Assembly (NCBI GenBank): GCA_013420905.1
Contig: JAAXNY010000006.1
Location: 124,001-188,000, forward strand
From: Collybia mongolica
Taxonomy: Eukaryota; Basidiomycota; Agaricomycetes; Agaricales; Clitocybaceae
Direction of reading: 5' to 3'
Length of the DNA: 64,000 bases
The translations under genes and the position numbers were made by a program. The notes beneath the pieces were generated by a model. It was not told the origin of the DNA, made no database searches, and was given only the letters and a program-made list of their open reading frames with translations. How positions within the stretch are numbered: position 1 is the first letter of the stretch; the number at the start of each line of letters is the position of its first letter. Below are positions 31,501 through 43,071 of this stretch, in pieces.

Positions 31501-32746
31501 CTATGTGGTCTGTGCTTTCGTCCTGCCCCATTCTGTGTATTCTACCTGCGAAAATGAAAAGGAGCAGGCTCTTCAAATCAGATTAACATGAAGACCTCAC
31601 AATGTCTAAATCTTCTCAAGGCCTTTTCTTACCATTCCGCTGCCACCGAGTCCACCAGTTCCCCTTGCACAAATGTGCCGCTTCCATGTCCTCTGTGTCC
31701 GGCAACTTCTAGTACAATTTGGAAGTACAATATGAAGACTCATTTCGCAAGTAACCACCCATCCGCTGCTTACGAGTCCTATTCAGTTCCTTTTATCATT
31801 TCGGAATCAGAACGAGCCATTTTACTAACAAAGTGGAATAAACGACACATAAAGAAACGCCGAACAAAGGCGGGAACTAAACAAAAGAATAAACTGCCAA
31901 TTTTGGAAGCCCATAGCACTCGGTGAGTCTTTTCGTGAGTATTCCTATTCTCATTCAAGTTGGTTTGTCTTGTTACGTCTATTCTAAACTTGCTCCCTAA
32001 TCCCATAGTGACGTTCCTCCTGAGGGTCTGATAATCGAAAAATCTCCTGGACCCGATGGTGGGAGTGCAGCTAACTTGGACTCGGATGGCTCAGTTTCGG
32101 AGTTGGAATTAAACTGCAGTTTGGATGAAGAGGGGTCGGAAACGGGCGCTGATAACGAAGACACGGACATGGTCATCGGGGATGAAGCATATGAAGACGT
32201 CGACATGGATGCGAATAATGAAGACAGAAACATAGATCAACATGAAAGTCCACAAAACTTGCAGTCTCGGAGTACTGGAAGTGAAGCTGTTGGTAACTCT
32301 TCATGCTCAGAGGATCTCGTAGCAGATGGTAAGCCATGGGAAATTTGCCTATTTGATGTCCCCAACAGTTAATTCTCATCTCTAGAATCTTTCGTTGAGG
32401 GTCCTCAGCAAGCTCAAATTCTTCTTGCAACTCACCAGACTGAATTCAACATGGATGCACTTCCAACACGTCATGGGCGACCACGAAGGACGCGTGACAT
32501 GGCAGAAATGTACGCTTGTATTTGTGGGAACACTGTTGATCTGGATGAAAGGGTTATGGGCTCGGAAACTGCTGTCCGTTGTGTGTTCGAGGGCTGTGAA
32601 ACTTCATGGGTATGCTGTTAACATTAATATTTGTTCTGTTGATACTCATCTGCTCTTTGGTCTCCGAATTCAAGTTCCATTTAGAATGTTTAAACTTTGA
32701 ATGTGCAATAGAGGCTGGCATTGTGAGAACCATGCGAGCCGTCCGC

Positions 32747-34025
32747 CTCAGTAAAAAGACTAGTCAGTGTTAGGTAGTGCACAGGTCTGACCCTGGTCTG
32801 GATGTCGTCCTGTGGTCAGGCAGTAGTCCAACTTATGTTCCTACCAAGCCAAAATAAATTGCCAAGAGATATGAGAAATCTTTTTTTTGTTTTCGGTTCT
32901 CGGCTTGCTTGAATGGGTGTTCTTGGTAACTCTCAGTAAAAAGCAGAAGTCGATCTGTGGTCAGTGAATGGTAGGCTTTTAGTCAGATTGGACCTGAGAC
33001 TGACTAATATGCGTTTTTGAGACATTTGACCAACTAGCTTTAGTTGATTGATTGACATACTTTGTCAAGCCCTAGTCAATTGACATTCAATAGTCAGTTA
33101 CAGGTCAGTCAATATGCATTGATTATTGAACGTGGTTCAATTCTCAGTCATCCACCAGTCAGTCCTGAGTCAGTGTTCCGTCAATTAATGCTGGCCAGCA
33201 GTTTTTATATTATATTATTTCTAGTACATGGAGTTGGTCTAGCTATACCATAGCAAAGCCTCAAAATCATTTCTCTCTATCATTTCCCCTGTGTCTTGAA
33301 TGGCATGGTTGATTTTATGGATGGAATGATGGAGTGCCCACCATGCTGTGTGGTGCAGGGCACACAACAATACTGCCTAGAAGGTAGCAATGTCATCATC
33401 AAATCATAATATATATAATGAAATTGGAAGCTTACAATTTTCGCCACACCTCGTACCATCCTACCAGGCCTTGGAGATAGCCATTCAAGAGGAATGTGGT
33501 GTTGTCAATGTTGATGGCAAAGTGAACTTGAGTGGTACAGTGTTTTTTTGCAGTTGTGGGAAAGGATTAATGGAGCTGTTGCAACGAAAGCTTTAGTGCC
33601 TGACCAATAAAAATGATCAGTCTAGAGACTCACAATATACAAAAACCATTGAAGGCCTGAACCTAAAGTGTTATTATCTCAATTAGTAGTGTGATTCGAG
33701 TATGGCTGCGCAATGGAGAGGAACAAGGTGAGTAGCACAGCTTGGTGTAGTGACACAGTGAAGGAAGCCACGACACAGCAGCCGGAGTTCTTCAGGGCAG
33801 GTCTTACAAACTCCAAAGAAATAACCTATTTTCATAAGCCAGTTACCAAGAACACCCATTCAAGCAAGCCGGGAACCGAAAACAAAAAAAAGATTTCTCA
33901 AATATCTTGGCAATTTATTTTGGCTTGGTAGGAACATAAGTTGGACTACTGCCTGACCACAGGACGACATCCAGACCAGGGTCAGACCTGTGCACTACCT
34001 AACACTGACTAGTCTTTTTACTGAG
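32747..34025. mobile_element. TIR element with arms of about 185 bp
   Basis: The arms 32747-32931 and 33841-34025 are inverted repeats, almost identical by eye over about 185 bases and starting CTCAGTAAAAAGACTAG. The interior (about 0.9 kb) encodes nothing recognisable and is rich in AGTCA/TGACT motifs. I see no clear target duplication. A second CTCAGTAAAAAG start lies right after the left arm (32932), which suggests a related element inside. It is probably a non-autonomous DNA transposon, inserted at the 3' end of the zinc-finger gene. Confidence 0.7.
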
Positions 34026-34269
34026 CCTTAGGAGTCACAAGCGAGTCTGCAGATGCTGGTACTGAGGCTGTGTCTATGGTCCATACCTTATGTCCACGCC
34101 TTCATCTGACAAGCCCTCTCTTCATGAATTATACCCTGGCAGTCCATTAAGACAACACTAATGTCGTCACGAGAATAGGTATAGTACAACAGCCTGGGGC
34201 CAAATACCCAGATACGCGTAAATTACTAATAGATAAAATCCGAAGCAGCACTATCGATAATGGCACACT

Positions 34270-36806
34270 CTACAATCGTTTACAGCACAAACTCGAGCCT
34301 TCACAATACGAAGCGGAGCGAGGTATCCTAGCCAGATAGCGAGGCTTCAGTATCTTATCGCACAGGATAACTTGATACGAGAAAAACGCACAATGTGGTG
34401 AGAGCTCCCAAGCTGTGGTTTCTGACTGAACCTTGGATGCAAGATTAATCTGGGGACGTTCATTCAGCGTCACAGGACAGGCGCACGTATGAGGGAAGGG
34501 GAAATGAAACATACCGGATGGATCTCAGTAATTCCTGGTACGTCTGTTTCGGGTTCTTCGCTGTAGCAAACAAGAAGGTCAGAACTCCAACCCCAACCTC
34601 AATGGAATTAAAATGCGGTATTTAACCGCTTTAACGCACTCAGCGATGTCATAAACGCCTGTGAAACACAATCAGTGTCTGAGTTTAGCGCGCGCTTTTA
34701 ACAACAGCTTACATAGCTCATGGCGCCTACAGCCACTCCTCCTGCAAAAGTGTCGGCGCTTGTTTGTCCGTCCTTACAGCCTGACCACGAAATCTACGCA
34801 GCAATAGTTAATTGTGACACGAAAACAGGAATAATGACAGGCGAAGAGTTGAGAATGAAATGCCCACGCACAACATCGGCAGGCGTAGCCAGCTTCTTCC
34901 TTACGCGGTCGCTAACATGGCTTCCCTTCAAGCGCCCATGCGACGAGTACTATTTTGGGCATGACGTTAGTTGATCGGTCAGTCAGCTCGAATGGAGGGC
35001 TGTATTTTGCGGGGAACGCACAATGTAGGGTAGATCTGATGTCGATGTAATATACATTGGTCAGATTCTGGAACAGACTTGCTGAATTAGGAACGGGAGA
35101 CGTACCGAGTACCGTGCCAGAGTGGCATGCCTGTATGAATGTTAGCTCCATCACAGCGATCCGACGAGGGCGGGAACTCACGTCAAACAACGCCTGGAGG
35201 GATGGGAGTGCATTTTAGATACGAGTATGGAGTATTGGCGGATCAAGATGGTGGACTCACAGTCAGTCGGCATCCTGGCGGAAGGGGCTTGACCTGTTGG
35301 GAATACTTCAATTTCTATTCCAAACTCTGACATTCAGGCGCTGGCAGACGGACCATGAGTGTATGCATCTCCTACACACAAATCGGTGAGGTGCGCTGCA
35401 AATATTTAGTATAAAATACGCACGTCGTCGATGATATGTCCGTTCTGCTTGAAGTCCATTGGGAAGATCACTGTTTATCGTACCACACCTTAAAGAACTA
35501 GTCACAAGGAGTCGAGTTGATCCATACCTTCGTCCCACCCGTCCACCTCATCCCCGCTCAGGTCCTTCGTCTGCCCACCGTGCCCCGAATCTAAGACACG
35601 AATCAGCCTCCTAGGGTGCCAACTATCAAAATGCACACGTACAATGAAAGAAGAGGGAGTCGTTGGTCCTTGCGCTCCGCACGAGCCACTTCATGGCGTC
35701 GATGATGTTCCGCCGCGTTGGCAGCTGCCGCGGGTTCTTCGAGTCGTCCGTCAGCAGCACGATGTCACCGGATCGGTACCCGTGGTGCTCTATACCAGAT
35801 CTCAGGCTCACGGATGCACGGGCAAGAACAAAAAAGATAGGACTCACTGATCAGGAAATCACGGACGTGCCGCGCGTCGTTTATACAACCCCGCAATTCG
35901 TTTTGCTGCCCTCTATAGTTGATACCAATCTGTTTGACCATCCATGTCAAATAAGTCGTTTTTAAGTGAAGGGGCATCACACTCACACATAGTGCCTTCT
36001 TGCGGCCTGTGCATTTCGAGTACTGGAAGTTGGGATTGAGCGGGTCGATCGGTAGGGCTTGGGAAGGCTTGGGTTTGTGAGAAGAGGAGGATTTGTGCTC
36101 CTTCGAGGGTCGGTGTGAAGAGGGCTGGGGGGTGCTAGGTTTAAGAATCGACATGGGCGGGGGAAGCGGATGGCTCGAGTGGGAGTGAGAGTGAGAGTGA
36201 GAGTATGCATGCGAATGCGAGTGCGATTGCGCGCGCGGGCGCTGGTAATGCTCGGGCTGTGGTAAATCAAAGGCGTACGATTCGTACGAGTACCCCGGTA
36301 CCTGCTGGGGGGCGCCTGGTGGGGGTGCTTGTCCGTAATAAATCGTACGCTCGAATCTGTAAAAGAACAGGACAAGGAAAGGGGGTGGTCAGCGAGCCGT
36401 CTCCTGAACCGAGCGTGGCTATTTACTGTGGCGAGGGACTTTATGTAAATAGTGAACCTAGTTGTTAAATATACTGTACGTAGGGGCCGGGAGAGAAACT
36501 TTCTTACATGTACGTGGGCATCATCCCAGAGATTGGGGGGTACGACGATGGACCACTGCCGGGGTATGACCCAGAAGGCGATCCTAGCGGTTGTTGGCTG
36601 GGTCAGGAGTAAGAAGATCAGTGACGGAGTATTGTACACGTCGATTCTAGAGCGGACTTACGGTATCGGAAACCTGCATGGGTGCCGTGGGCTTCAGTAT
36701 TGCCTACGGGCGCGTTGTATATGGCTTCGGGGACGTACGATGGGCCTGGCATATGCGTCACCGGCGGGTACTGGGGGTTCCCCCCGCCACTAAAATCCCA
36801 CATCAT
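34270..36806 (-). CDS. Type I metacaspase, many short exons
   Basis: Read leftward: a Pro/Gly/Tyr-rich prodomain starting [14 protein letters not shown] (36806 or 36803), a His/Ser repeat region ([17 protein letters not shown]) and Ser/Lys-rich linker, then the caspase fold: [50 protein letters not shown], the catalytic His in [14 protein letters not shown], the catalytic Cys in [12 protein letters not shown], and [34 protein letters not shown] and a final exon ending at 34270. At least ten GT-AG introns are needed, several exons having fewer than 20 codons. Metacaspases cleave after Arg/Lys and act in protein quality control and cell death. There are no breaks in the core; the residue before the Cys is Ala where Ser or Cys is more usual. 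The 5' end is the least certain part. Confidence 0.8.
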
Positions 36807-36864
36807 CTTGTCTGTTGGTCTTTCGGTCGCTTGCGCCCACTCTGTGTGAGAGACGATCTGCAAG

Positions 36865-38590
36865 TAAATGTAGGGAGATAAGAAGGGCGGGATGAACGAT
36901 TACTGGGTGAAGCGTTATGTATGTGGTGGAATTGTGCAGAGAGTGTCTGAGAGACAACAGGTAGAAGATCGGTTCCTTCCACCACGGGACCTGTTATGAT
37001 ATCTCACTGAGAGTGGACCGATTTAGACGACTTGGCATCGTGGCACCGAGCGTTGCCGAGGCGCTTGATCCAGGCACCCCCCATATGGCAACTCTCTCAA
37101 CGCCGGCCATTTGCAAATTTTTGCCGTTGCATGACCCCATTTTTCTTCCTACTTGCCCGGAATGTAGGACCACGACTCCTGTGTTCATATCTGGGGGGTA
37201 CTGGCAGCTCAGTACCCGGTGCTCAGTACTCAGTACTTTGGCGAACCGAGTCATATCCGAGCCCGCGCCCTTCTCACCCGTCATGATGTTCTGTCAAATT
37301 AGAAGACGGGTATACATTGTTGTGCAGGGCCAAGAGCCAGTCGGACTCTTTCGGACTTTTCAGTGCGATGACCAAGGACACGACGTCACTATCGTGCTAT
37401 TCCGGCTCGCGAGCCCTCAATTGCCCTCAGCTTCAAGCTTCAAACCCAGGCAAGAACTCATGAGGTAAGGCAGCTAGAAGCAGGTTGTTGCGCACGGTGG
37501 ATGTGGCGCTCGAGGAAAGCTCATGTAAGGAAATCCCAAACCAACAACAAAACCCTTTTAGATCTAACTTTTACTCATTTTAATCTCCGTTTCACTTTGA
37601 ATTCCATTCACTTTAAAGTGCCTATTGCTAACCGCTCACTCTAGATCTGATTGGGGACATATAATCTGGTGCACCTGCCAGACCTTTTTAACTGGAAATC
37701 CGATCTTGACTTCGGGCACATCTTCTGTCAATTCTGGGCTAATGCGAAGGCTGTTACGACTCCTGAGTGACATCTATTGTTAGCCTCCATTCCCCCCCAC
37801 GATAACCCCAGAGCCAAATGCCAGCAATGGAGAACCTAGAAGCGCTTATCAAGATTGAGGCGCCCTATGGCCAGCTCCACAGTTGTCTGTTTGAGTCAAC
37901 TCGATGGACCATAAGGATGCCCCAGCGAGTCCCGCTTCCATTAGGCCGGACATTCCTTACTACTGTCATATACGCTGGAGCCGCCATTCGCAGACGCGGC
38001 CATTCTGATCGCCAGGACACCCGAATAACATAAGAGTTATATTGCTTTAAGTACTATGGTGGAATGCGTCTGCACACCCATCAACGCCAGACGTACCAGC
38101 TTTACCTGAAACAATTACACCTGCAAATATTGAAAACTCAGGTGTCCTTGTTGCGCGGCAATTGTGTGCCTGTTTGGATCCGCTGCTTTGGTATAAGTAT
38201 CAGAAGCACAGCGTTGACGCAGGGCTCGTACTTGGTATAGGTATGCCAGATCTGAAATACTGTGCCATCCTAATCTACTTCGTCCTCTTCCTCTCACGGC
38301 TCGTCGCTTTCGGACCTAAAGCCTTCACCTTCACCCCACAACGCTACCGTCTGGCGTGGGCCGTTGCAATTGCAAGCACGGCATGTCCGAGTTCGAAACT
38401 GGGAATGGAAACTAATTAAAAAATTATTGAAATGGATGATACAAATATGTATATATACAAAGCCACACGACCTATACATCAAATAACGGAGATGGCCGCA
38501 ACGTTGGGAGGAGTTGAAAAGAGTACATACCTCATTCTCAATACTTCGAACTCGGAACTACTTCTTCACCACCCAGACCAGAAGATGTAC
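36865..38590. other. No gene recognised
   Basis: This lies between the 5' end of the metacaspase gene and the second kinase-like gene. Open frames such as 37013-37468 (+) have no recognisable motif, and I could not build a spliced gene. It should contain the metacaspase promoter at its left end. Confidence 0.4.
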
Positions 38591-38591
38591 A

Positions 38592-39764
38592 ATGAGTATT
38601 CTGACACAATGGGTCCCAAACAATCCCGTAAGGCACTTCGCGCCGCGTCGTGTCCCATCTGCTGCGTCCCCAGATCTAACGTGCCACATCGCCCATCTTG
38701 CAGAGAAAGCTATTGCTGAGGTACTGTCTCCCGCACGCGACGGATGAATCTGGGCCCGTTCCCGTCATGCATGAGTGGTACTTCGCACATTGTACATGGA
38801 CGTCGATGCTCCGTGAGAAGATCGGCCCGCGCCCCATCGTTGTAAAGGTGTGGCGTAGTGCGCACGTGTGGATGGAAGCCCGGGTGAAATTTGTGCAGGC
38901 CAGTTCGTGCAGTCTCCTCAATAAAATTTAAATACTGTAGCATCTCAAACTGACTGGGTACCAGAAACGCGCCATTTCTCCACGTAATGCCCGGATTCGG
39001 GCACCTCCCGTCGCTCGCGCAGCCATTTTACTCACATGGGAATATCAACGATTACTTCGCGAAGCACCCGAACGCGGAATCACTTTATACGGTGAGGCAT
39101 ATTCGACACCCTCCCTGTTCCGTTCTTACTTTGAGGTGAAGTTGTGCTGTGTGGCAGATACACTAACGATCATGCATAACATAACACCCTCCATCACACA
39201 CGGTGGTGTCCGTGGCGTATCTACCCGTTCCATCTTTGTACCAACCTAACGCTAACCGACTCTTTCCTGCTTACACTTATAGGCCAACATCCTCATCTCT
39301 GACACCGGCGCACCGCAGCTCTCCAACGTGTCTGTCTGCAGCATGCCTCAATCCCCCGACCTCACCTATGTCTGTGGTGAGTTCCTCGGCATGCACTGGA
39401 TGGCCCCAGAAGTGATCAACCCCACCCCCCGACCCGGGCCTGGCACGTCGTGCAGCGGGGAGATGGGCTATGAGACGTCACAGAATGACGCGTATAGGTC
39501 CTCAGCGGCCGCCACCCGTTCGCACACCGCCGTCTCCATGCAGGCGTAATCTTCGACGTCTAGGGCATCGGGCCGCCACGACCCGAGTGCACGAAGCTAT
39601 CGGATCCACTGTGGGATGTTGTGCAGAGTTGTTGGAAGCATGATCCCAGGGAGAGGCTAGAAATGGACACGGTGACGGCATGGCTACAGTTGGTTAGGTT
39701 GGTTCAAAGGGATGGAGGGTGCCGGGCTGGTGCCGGTGTGTTTGGCTTAGAGGTCGCGGGGTAG
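38592..39764 (+). pseudogene. Second degenerate protein kinase, paralogue of 866-2110
   Basis: It starts MSILTQWVPNNP, like the first copy. Exons follow with YCLPHATDESGPVPVMHEWY, IVVKVWRSAHVW (the VAVK lysine strand), HVMPGFGHLPSLAQPFYSHG, THGGVRG joined to ANILISDTGAPQLSN, MHWMAPEVI, and SDPLWDVVQSCWKHDPRERL. As in the first copy, the loop is HGG instead of HRD or HGD, and DFG has become SDTG. This copy also lacks the SDVYSYGMTILE block and has a TAG in the equivalent of the next exon (IFDV-stop, about 39560), so it is more decayed. It points away from the first copy. Confidence 0.65.
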
Positions 39765-40455
39765 GGGTAGGGATTTCTGGTTTTGTTGGCTAGATTTGAT
39801 ATTAGGAATATTCTACCATTGTTTTCCCGTTTCCACAGCATCACTTCTGTTGTACTATACGTGGCCTCATATCTGAGTCTGCACCGCTCCGTACGTTAAT
39901 TTTCTGGAATGCCTCCGGGATTCACTCCAATATATGGCCGTGCAACCGGGAAAAAAATCCAAAACCGCGAAATTTAATGCACGTACTGTCGTTATATAAC
40001 GTTTAGGGGGTCATTCACTTCAAATGCATTCTTCTCATTAGCAGGAATTACTCCAATCCGTCCGGTGGACGTCTACGTGCGGTCTCGCAGCTATTCCACC
40101 GAACGAGCGCCTACAAATTGATCCGGTGCATTCACAGTTCAAAACCACAGCTCAGAAACTCCCACCACATCCTGCGTTTTTTGACAGTTTCAGAGCAGTA
40201 CAGTATCCTGTGCATAAGGCGCTGAAGTCTAGAGACTAGGACGTATCGTTTCGTTTCGCGTTATGATGCGCAAGGCTGGATGTGGGAGGCTGAGCATTGG
40301 CAGGTTGTACACTGTGGTGTGAACATGAACAGACTGTGCCATTATTACTGTTAGCATTCCTGGCCTTTATCTATTTATGATTTACACGTCCTTAATTTCG
40401 GGCTGTTTTATTATAGGTAAGATATTTACCTTCTTGAAAGCTTTCGCCCAACGGA
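39765..40455. other. No gene recognised
   Basis: AT-richer flank without open frames of note; probably the 3' regions of the kinase-like pseudogene and of the leftward gene at 40456. Confidence 0.4.
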
Positions 40456-41269
40456 CTACTTGGCGATCGCTGGCCCTTGTCGCCTCGCCCGGTCAGACAT
40501 CTCTTGTGCCATAAAATCTCTAGCTTCCTTATCACAAGGACCAGCCGTCTCACAAACCGGCTGAACAAAATCCACGACTAAGGGGTCCGCCTTATGGAGG
40601 TACGAACAGGGAGTGTGGACCATAGATACTGCCTTCTTGTCACAGTTCCAATACATCCACGCACGACTCCGCATAATCGCTGGATCGTGCTTCCTCATCA
40701 ACGCGGCGAGAAACATCTTCCCGGAAACATCTGGAGTGACGGGCCCGCATAAAGCGGCCCGGGCCTGCTCGGCGATCACAATACGAGGGAAGGGGGGGAC
40801 TACGACTTCGTGTCATCGCGCGCATGGACGACCCTCCGTCCCTGTCCCGCGCGGCAGCGGCCTGCTGTTCGAGAATCGAAGCCCTGGTCTTGTGCTCCGT
40901 TGCCTGTGCATGTGTATCACCTGGGGTTTCAGAAGAACTTTGACTTATTGCCCGGCACTTGTTCAGATTAATATGATCGTAAAGGTACTAACTATAGAAG
41001 GTACTGGCCAAGCTCGAGGTAGCATGCTGCACGATTACATCGCACAATGCGGATCGTTTAGAGGGTTGCATCATCCTCATATCTGTCGATGACCTCTGTG
41101 TAGACTTTTGGCGGCTTCTTCGTACCGTTGGGCGGAGAAATAGGAGATTCCTTCCAATTTCAGGTTCTGAGCTTTGAACTCTTCATTCCCAGCCATGTAA
41201 ATCGAGAGAGGATTGGTTCCCGGTGGACAGCTTACCCGCGTCGCTCTCGGTCTTGACAGGGCTTTCCAT
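40456..41269 (-). CDS. TPR-like hypothetical protein
   Basis: A start at 41269 (MESPVKTESDA), an intron, and EFKAQNLKLEGISYFSAQRY, EEAAKSLH resemble the first helices of a tetratricopeptide unit. The last exon is clear: VIAEQARAALCGPVTPDVSG, SRAWMYWNCDKKAVSMVHTP, CSYLHKADPLVVDF, and a stop at 40456. The exons between them (40800-41100) I can only place roughly. The C-terminal region has several Cys and His residues but no pattern that I recognise. Confidence 0.4.
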
Positions 41270-41532
41270 GGATCTCGACCGTGATCTCAATTTTCTGATG
41301 TTAAAGAGTCTGGTGGCTGGTGGAGGTGAAGAACAAAGAAGAGAGACAAAGGAGGATGAAATTACTAGCTAAATAATAATAATTGAATAAATAATACTAA
41401 AAAGATATTTATAGTACCAAGCCTTTCTGATCGATACATGAATGCAGTTAAATAATATAAATATATGTAGGTCTAGAGGCTTATGGTGAATATGGGTTAC
41501 ATGGGAAATGGTAGGGCTGAATCCGACGCGTT

Positions 41533-43071
41533 TTATAAAACTTCTGTGGGTGTGATTATCGTAACACCAGCATTGACGAGCTTAGCTTGTTGTTCAGTGG
41601 TAATGTCATGCTCTGGAATAAATAAAGTTGTCTCCAGGGGAGGTATGGATTCGGATGTTGACCGCGCGATTATCACGTCGGCAAGAACATTTAGATCTGA
41701 GCCATGGCATTCTAAGTGTTTGAGAAGAGGACATGGGAAGGGATTGGCTGACGGGCGGGGGCGAGAAGGGGATAAAGCATGAAGGGCGGAATTTGGAGCG
41801 TTATGGAAGGTTAGGAAACGGAGACCGCGTAGGGCGCAAAATAAGCGCGGCCAGATGTCTTCGTTGGCGTCAATGCTGTGGAGGTGTAGAGCGTGAACTT
41901 CGTTCAACGGAAAAGCTCCCAGGGGTTCAGCGTTTCCTACCTCTGTTGAACGAGTCGCGTCGTAGTTATCTAGTATCCACTTGAGAAGCGGCGTTGCGTC
42001 TACATGGTCCAAAGGGTCTAACCCTCCGATAACGTCATCGAAGGTAATTTCTTCGAGATTGGGCAGTTGAAACAAGGATATTAACTTGATAGCATAGTCA
42101 GTGTCGACGAAGCCGAAGAGAAGTCGCCTTAGGCGCGGGAGATGAATGGACTGTTGAGATTCTTTCAAAGCGTCGGCGATGTCCTGCTCAGGGCTTCCTT
42201 CACCACTAGACACTACAGGAAACTGAGGACCCCATCCGATTATCGAAAGCTGTTCAAGATTCGGGCACGCGGACAAAGTGGCTATGAATTCGTCCAAGGT
42301 AGGCATGACATCACTAGCCTGATACTTAAAATTCAGTGATGCGAGGTTGTGCAACTTGGATGAGGACCAATCAACGTGGACACCAGTCAAAGTAACTTCC
42401 CGCAACTTCTCTAGTGCGAGACCGCCAAAGAGGGGAATGTGTCCCTTCAGTTTGATAGGGTGGAAACTTTCCTGCTTCGACGCGAAGTAGGCATTACACC
42501 GCGATAGCGAGAGACTTTCAAGTATTGGTGCTGATTCGACCTTCCGTGCGTACCAAAGGAAAGTGAAGATAGGCGCCCACGTGTCAGTGAGGAGTTCGAA
42601 GCGACGCCACCGCTGAACATGAGGCAAGAATAGACGCAGGATGGCTTCCATATCCTGCCAGCGAAAGCTATGGGATTCCTCTTCCCATTCCCACGAGGGG
42701 TCACGAAAGTCGAAAAGGATGTCGATAGGGTACTTTTGAGAACGGTTCAACCATATTATAGCCTTTGAGAGTTGCTGCCGCGATATCGGGAAGGCGAGGA
42801 TGAGATTCGTCCATAAAGACCCTGTGAGGAGTGCCACTTGCCTCCAATGCGAACAGACATGGGATATCCGGACAGGAGTCACAGCCGCGTCATAGTGGTT
42901 TTCGTAATCATGGGAGGAGAGGAAAAATATATAGGATAGTATTTCATTGGGAAGGCTGCGTGATGGGGAGAGCTGGTAATGTGCGAGGGCTTCAAAGAGC
43001 CGTTGAGGGCTAGAAACCGAGGGCGGGTGACCTTCAAGCAACAATTCTTGCAAAATTAATGACGCAGACAT
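41533..43071 (-). CDS. F-box protein, single exon, 512 aa
   Basis: It starts MSASLILQELLLEGHPPS. Residues 37-85 are an F-box-like motif of the mushroom type (SRSLPNEILSYIFFLSS, then PVRISHVCSHWRQVALLTGS, LWTNLIL). The rest has irregular leucine-rich repeats (LEKLREVTLTGVHVDWS, CPNLEQLSIIGW, LPNLEEITFDDV, CPLLKHLECHGSDLN). Such proteins recruit substrates to SCF ubiquitin ligases through Skp1. The family is greatly expanded in Agaricomycetes. The frame is complete, with no introns and no breaks; the substrate is unknown. Confidence 0.85.
   Translation of the reverse strand: MSASLILQELLLEGHPPSVSSPQRLFEALAHYQLSPSRSLPNEILSYIFFLSSHDYENHYDAAVTPVRISHVCSHWRQVALLTGSLWTNLILAFPISRQQLSKAIIWLNRSQKYPIDILFDFRDPSWEWEEESHSFRWQDMEAILRLFLPHVQRWRRFELLTDTWAPIFTFLWYARKVESAPILESLSLSRCNAYFASKQESFHPIKLKGHIPLFGGLALEKLREVTLTGVHVDWSSSKLHNLASLNFKYQASDVMPTLDEFIATLSACPNLEQLSIIGWGPQFPVVSSGEGSPEQDIADALKESQQSIHLPRLRRLLFGFVDTDYAIKLISLFQLPNLEEITFDDVIGGLDPLDHVDATPLLKWILDNYDATRSTEVGNAEPLGAFPLNEVHALHLHSIDANEDIWPRLFCALRGLRFLTFHNAPNSALHALSPSRPRPSANPFPCPLLKHLECHGSDLNVLADVIIARSTSESIPPLETTLFIPEHDITTEQQAKLVNAGVTIITPTEVL

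Larger units (their letters stand above)
29819..32748 (+). pseudogene. 3' part of the split zinc-finger gene, with an internal deletion
   Basis: It opens with FTGLNNNAGINGLVELLDRA, which continues the frame broken at 3971, and KGLYKPKGFTEEEMLQ. It then jumps at about 29928 to CEGNIFLSIVQVTEIRVD, a block that in the family lies hundreds of residues further on, so the central part is missing. Later fingers follow: SDFCPHCRPAVSW with HQILEHVGAHLLFD (30455-30557); CGLCFRPAPFCVFYLRK, with a TGA directly after it (about 31505-31560); CPLCPATSSTIWKYNMKTHF (about 31680); an acidic exon (32010-32331); and a PHD-like end with CICGNTVDLDERV and CVFEGCETSW (about 32515-32610), then FECAIEAGWHCENHASRPP up to the TIR element. 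Unrelated sequence separates the fingers between 30560 and 31500. Confidence 0.6.

Noticed and set aside
36175..36240. GAGTGAGA repeat as a possible regulatory element
   Set aside because: On the minus strand it encodes the Ser-His repeat of the metacaspase prodomain.
37013..37468. 151-codon plus-strand frame
   Set aside because: No motif, no splice support and a competing minus-strand frame; not enough to call a gene.
38600..39764. Calling the second kinase-like locus an active kinase
   Set aside because: It lacks the HRD/HGD Asp and the DFG motif, misses the SDVYSYG block and has a stop in the C-lobe.
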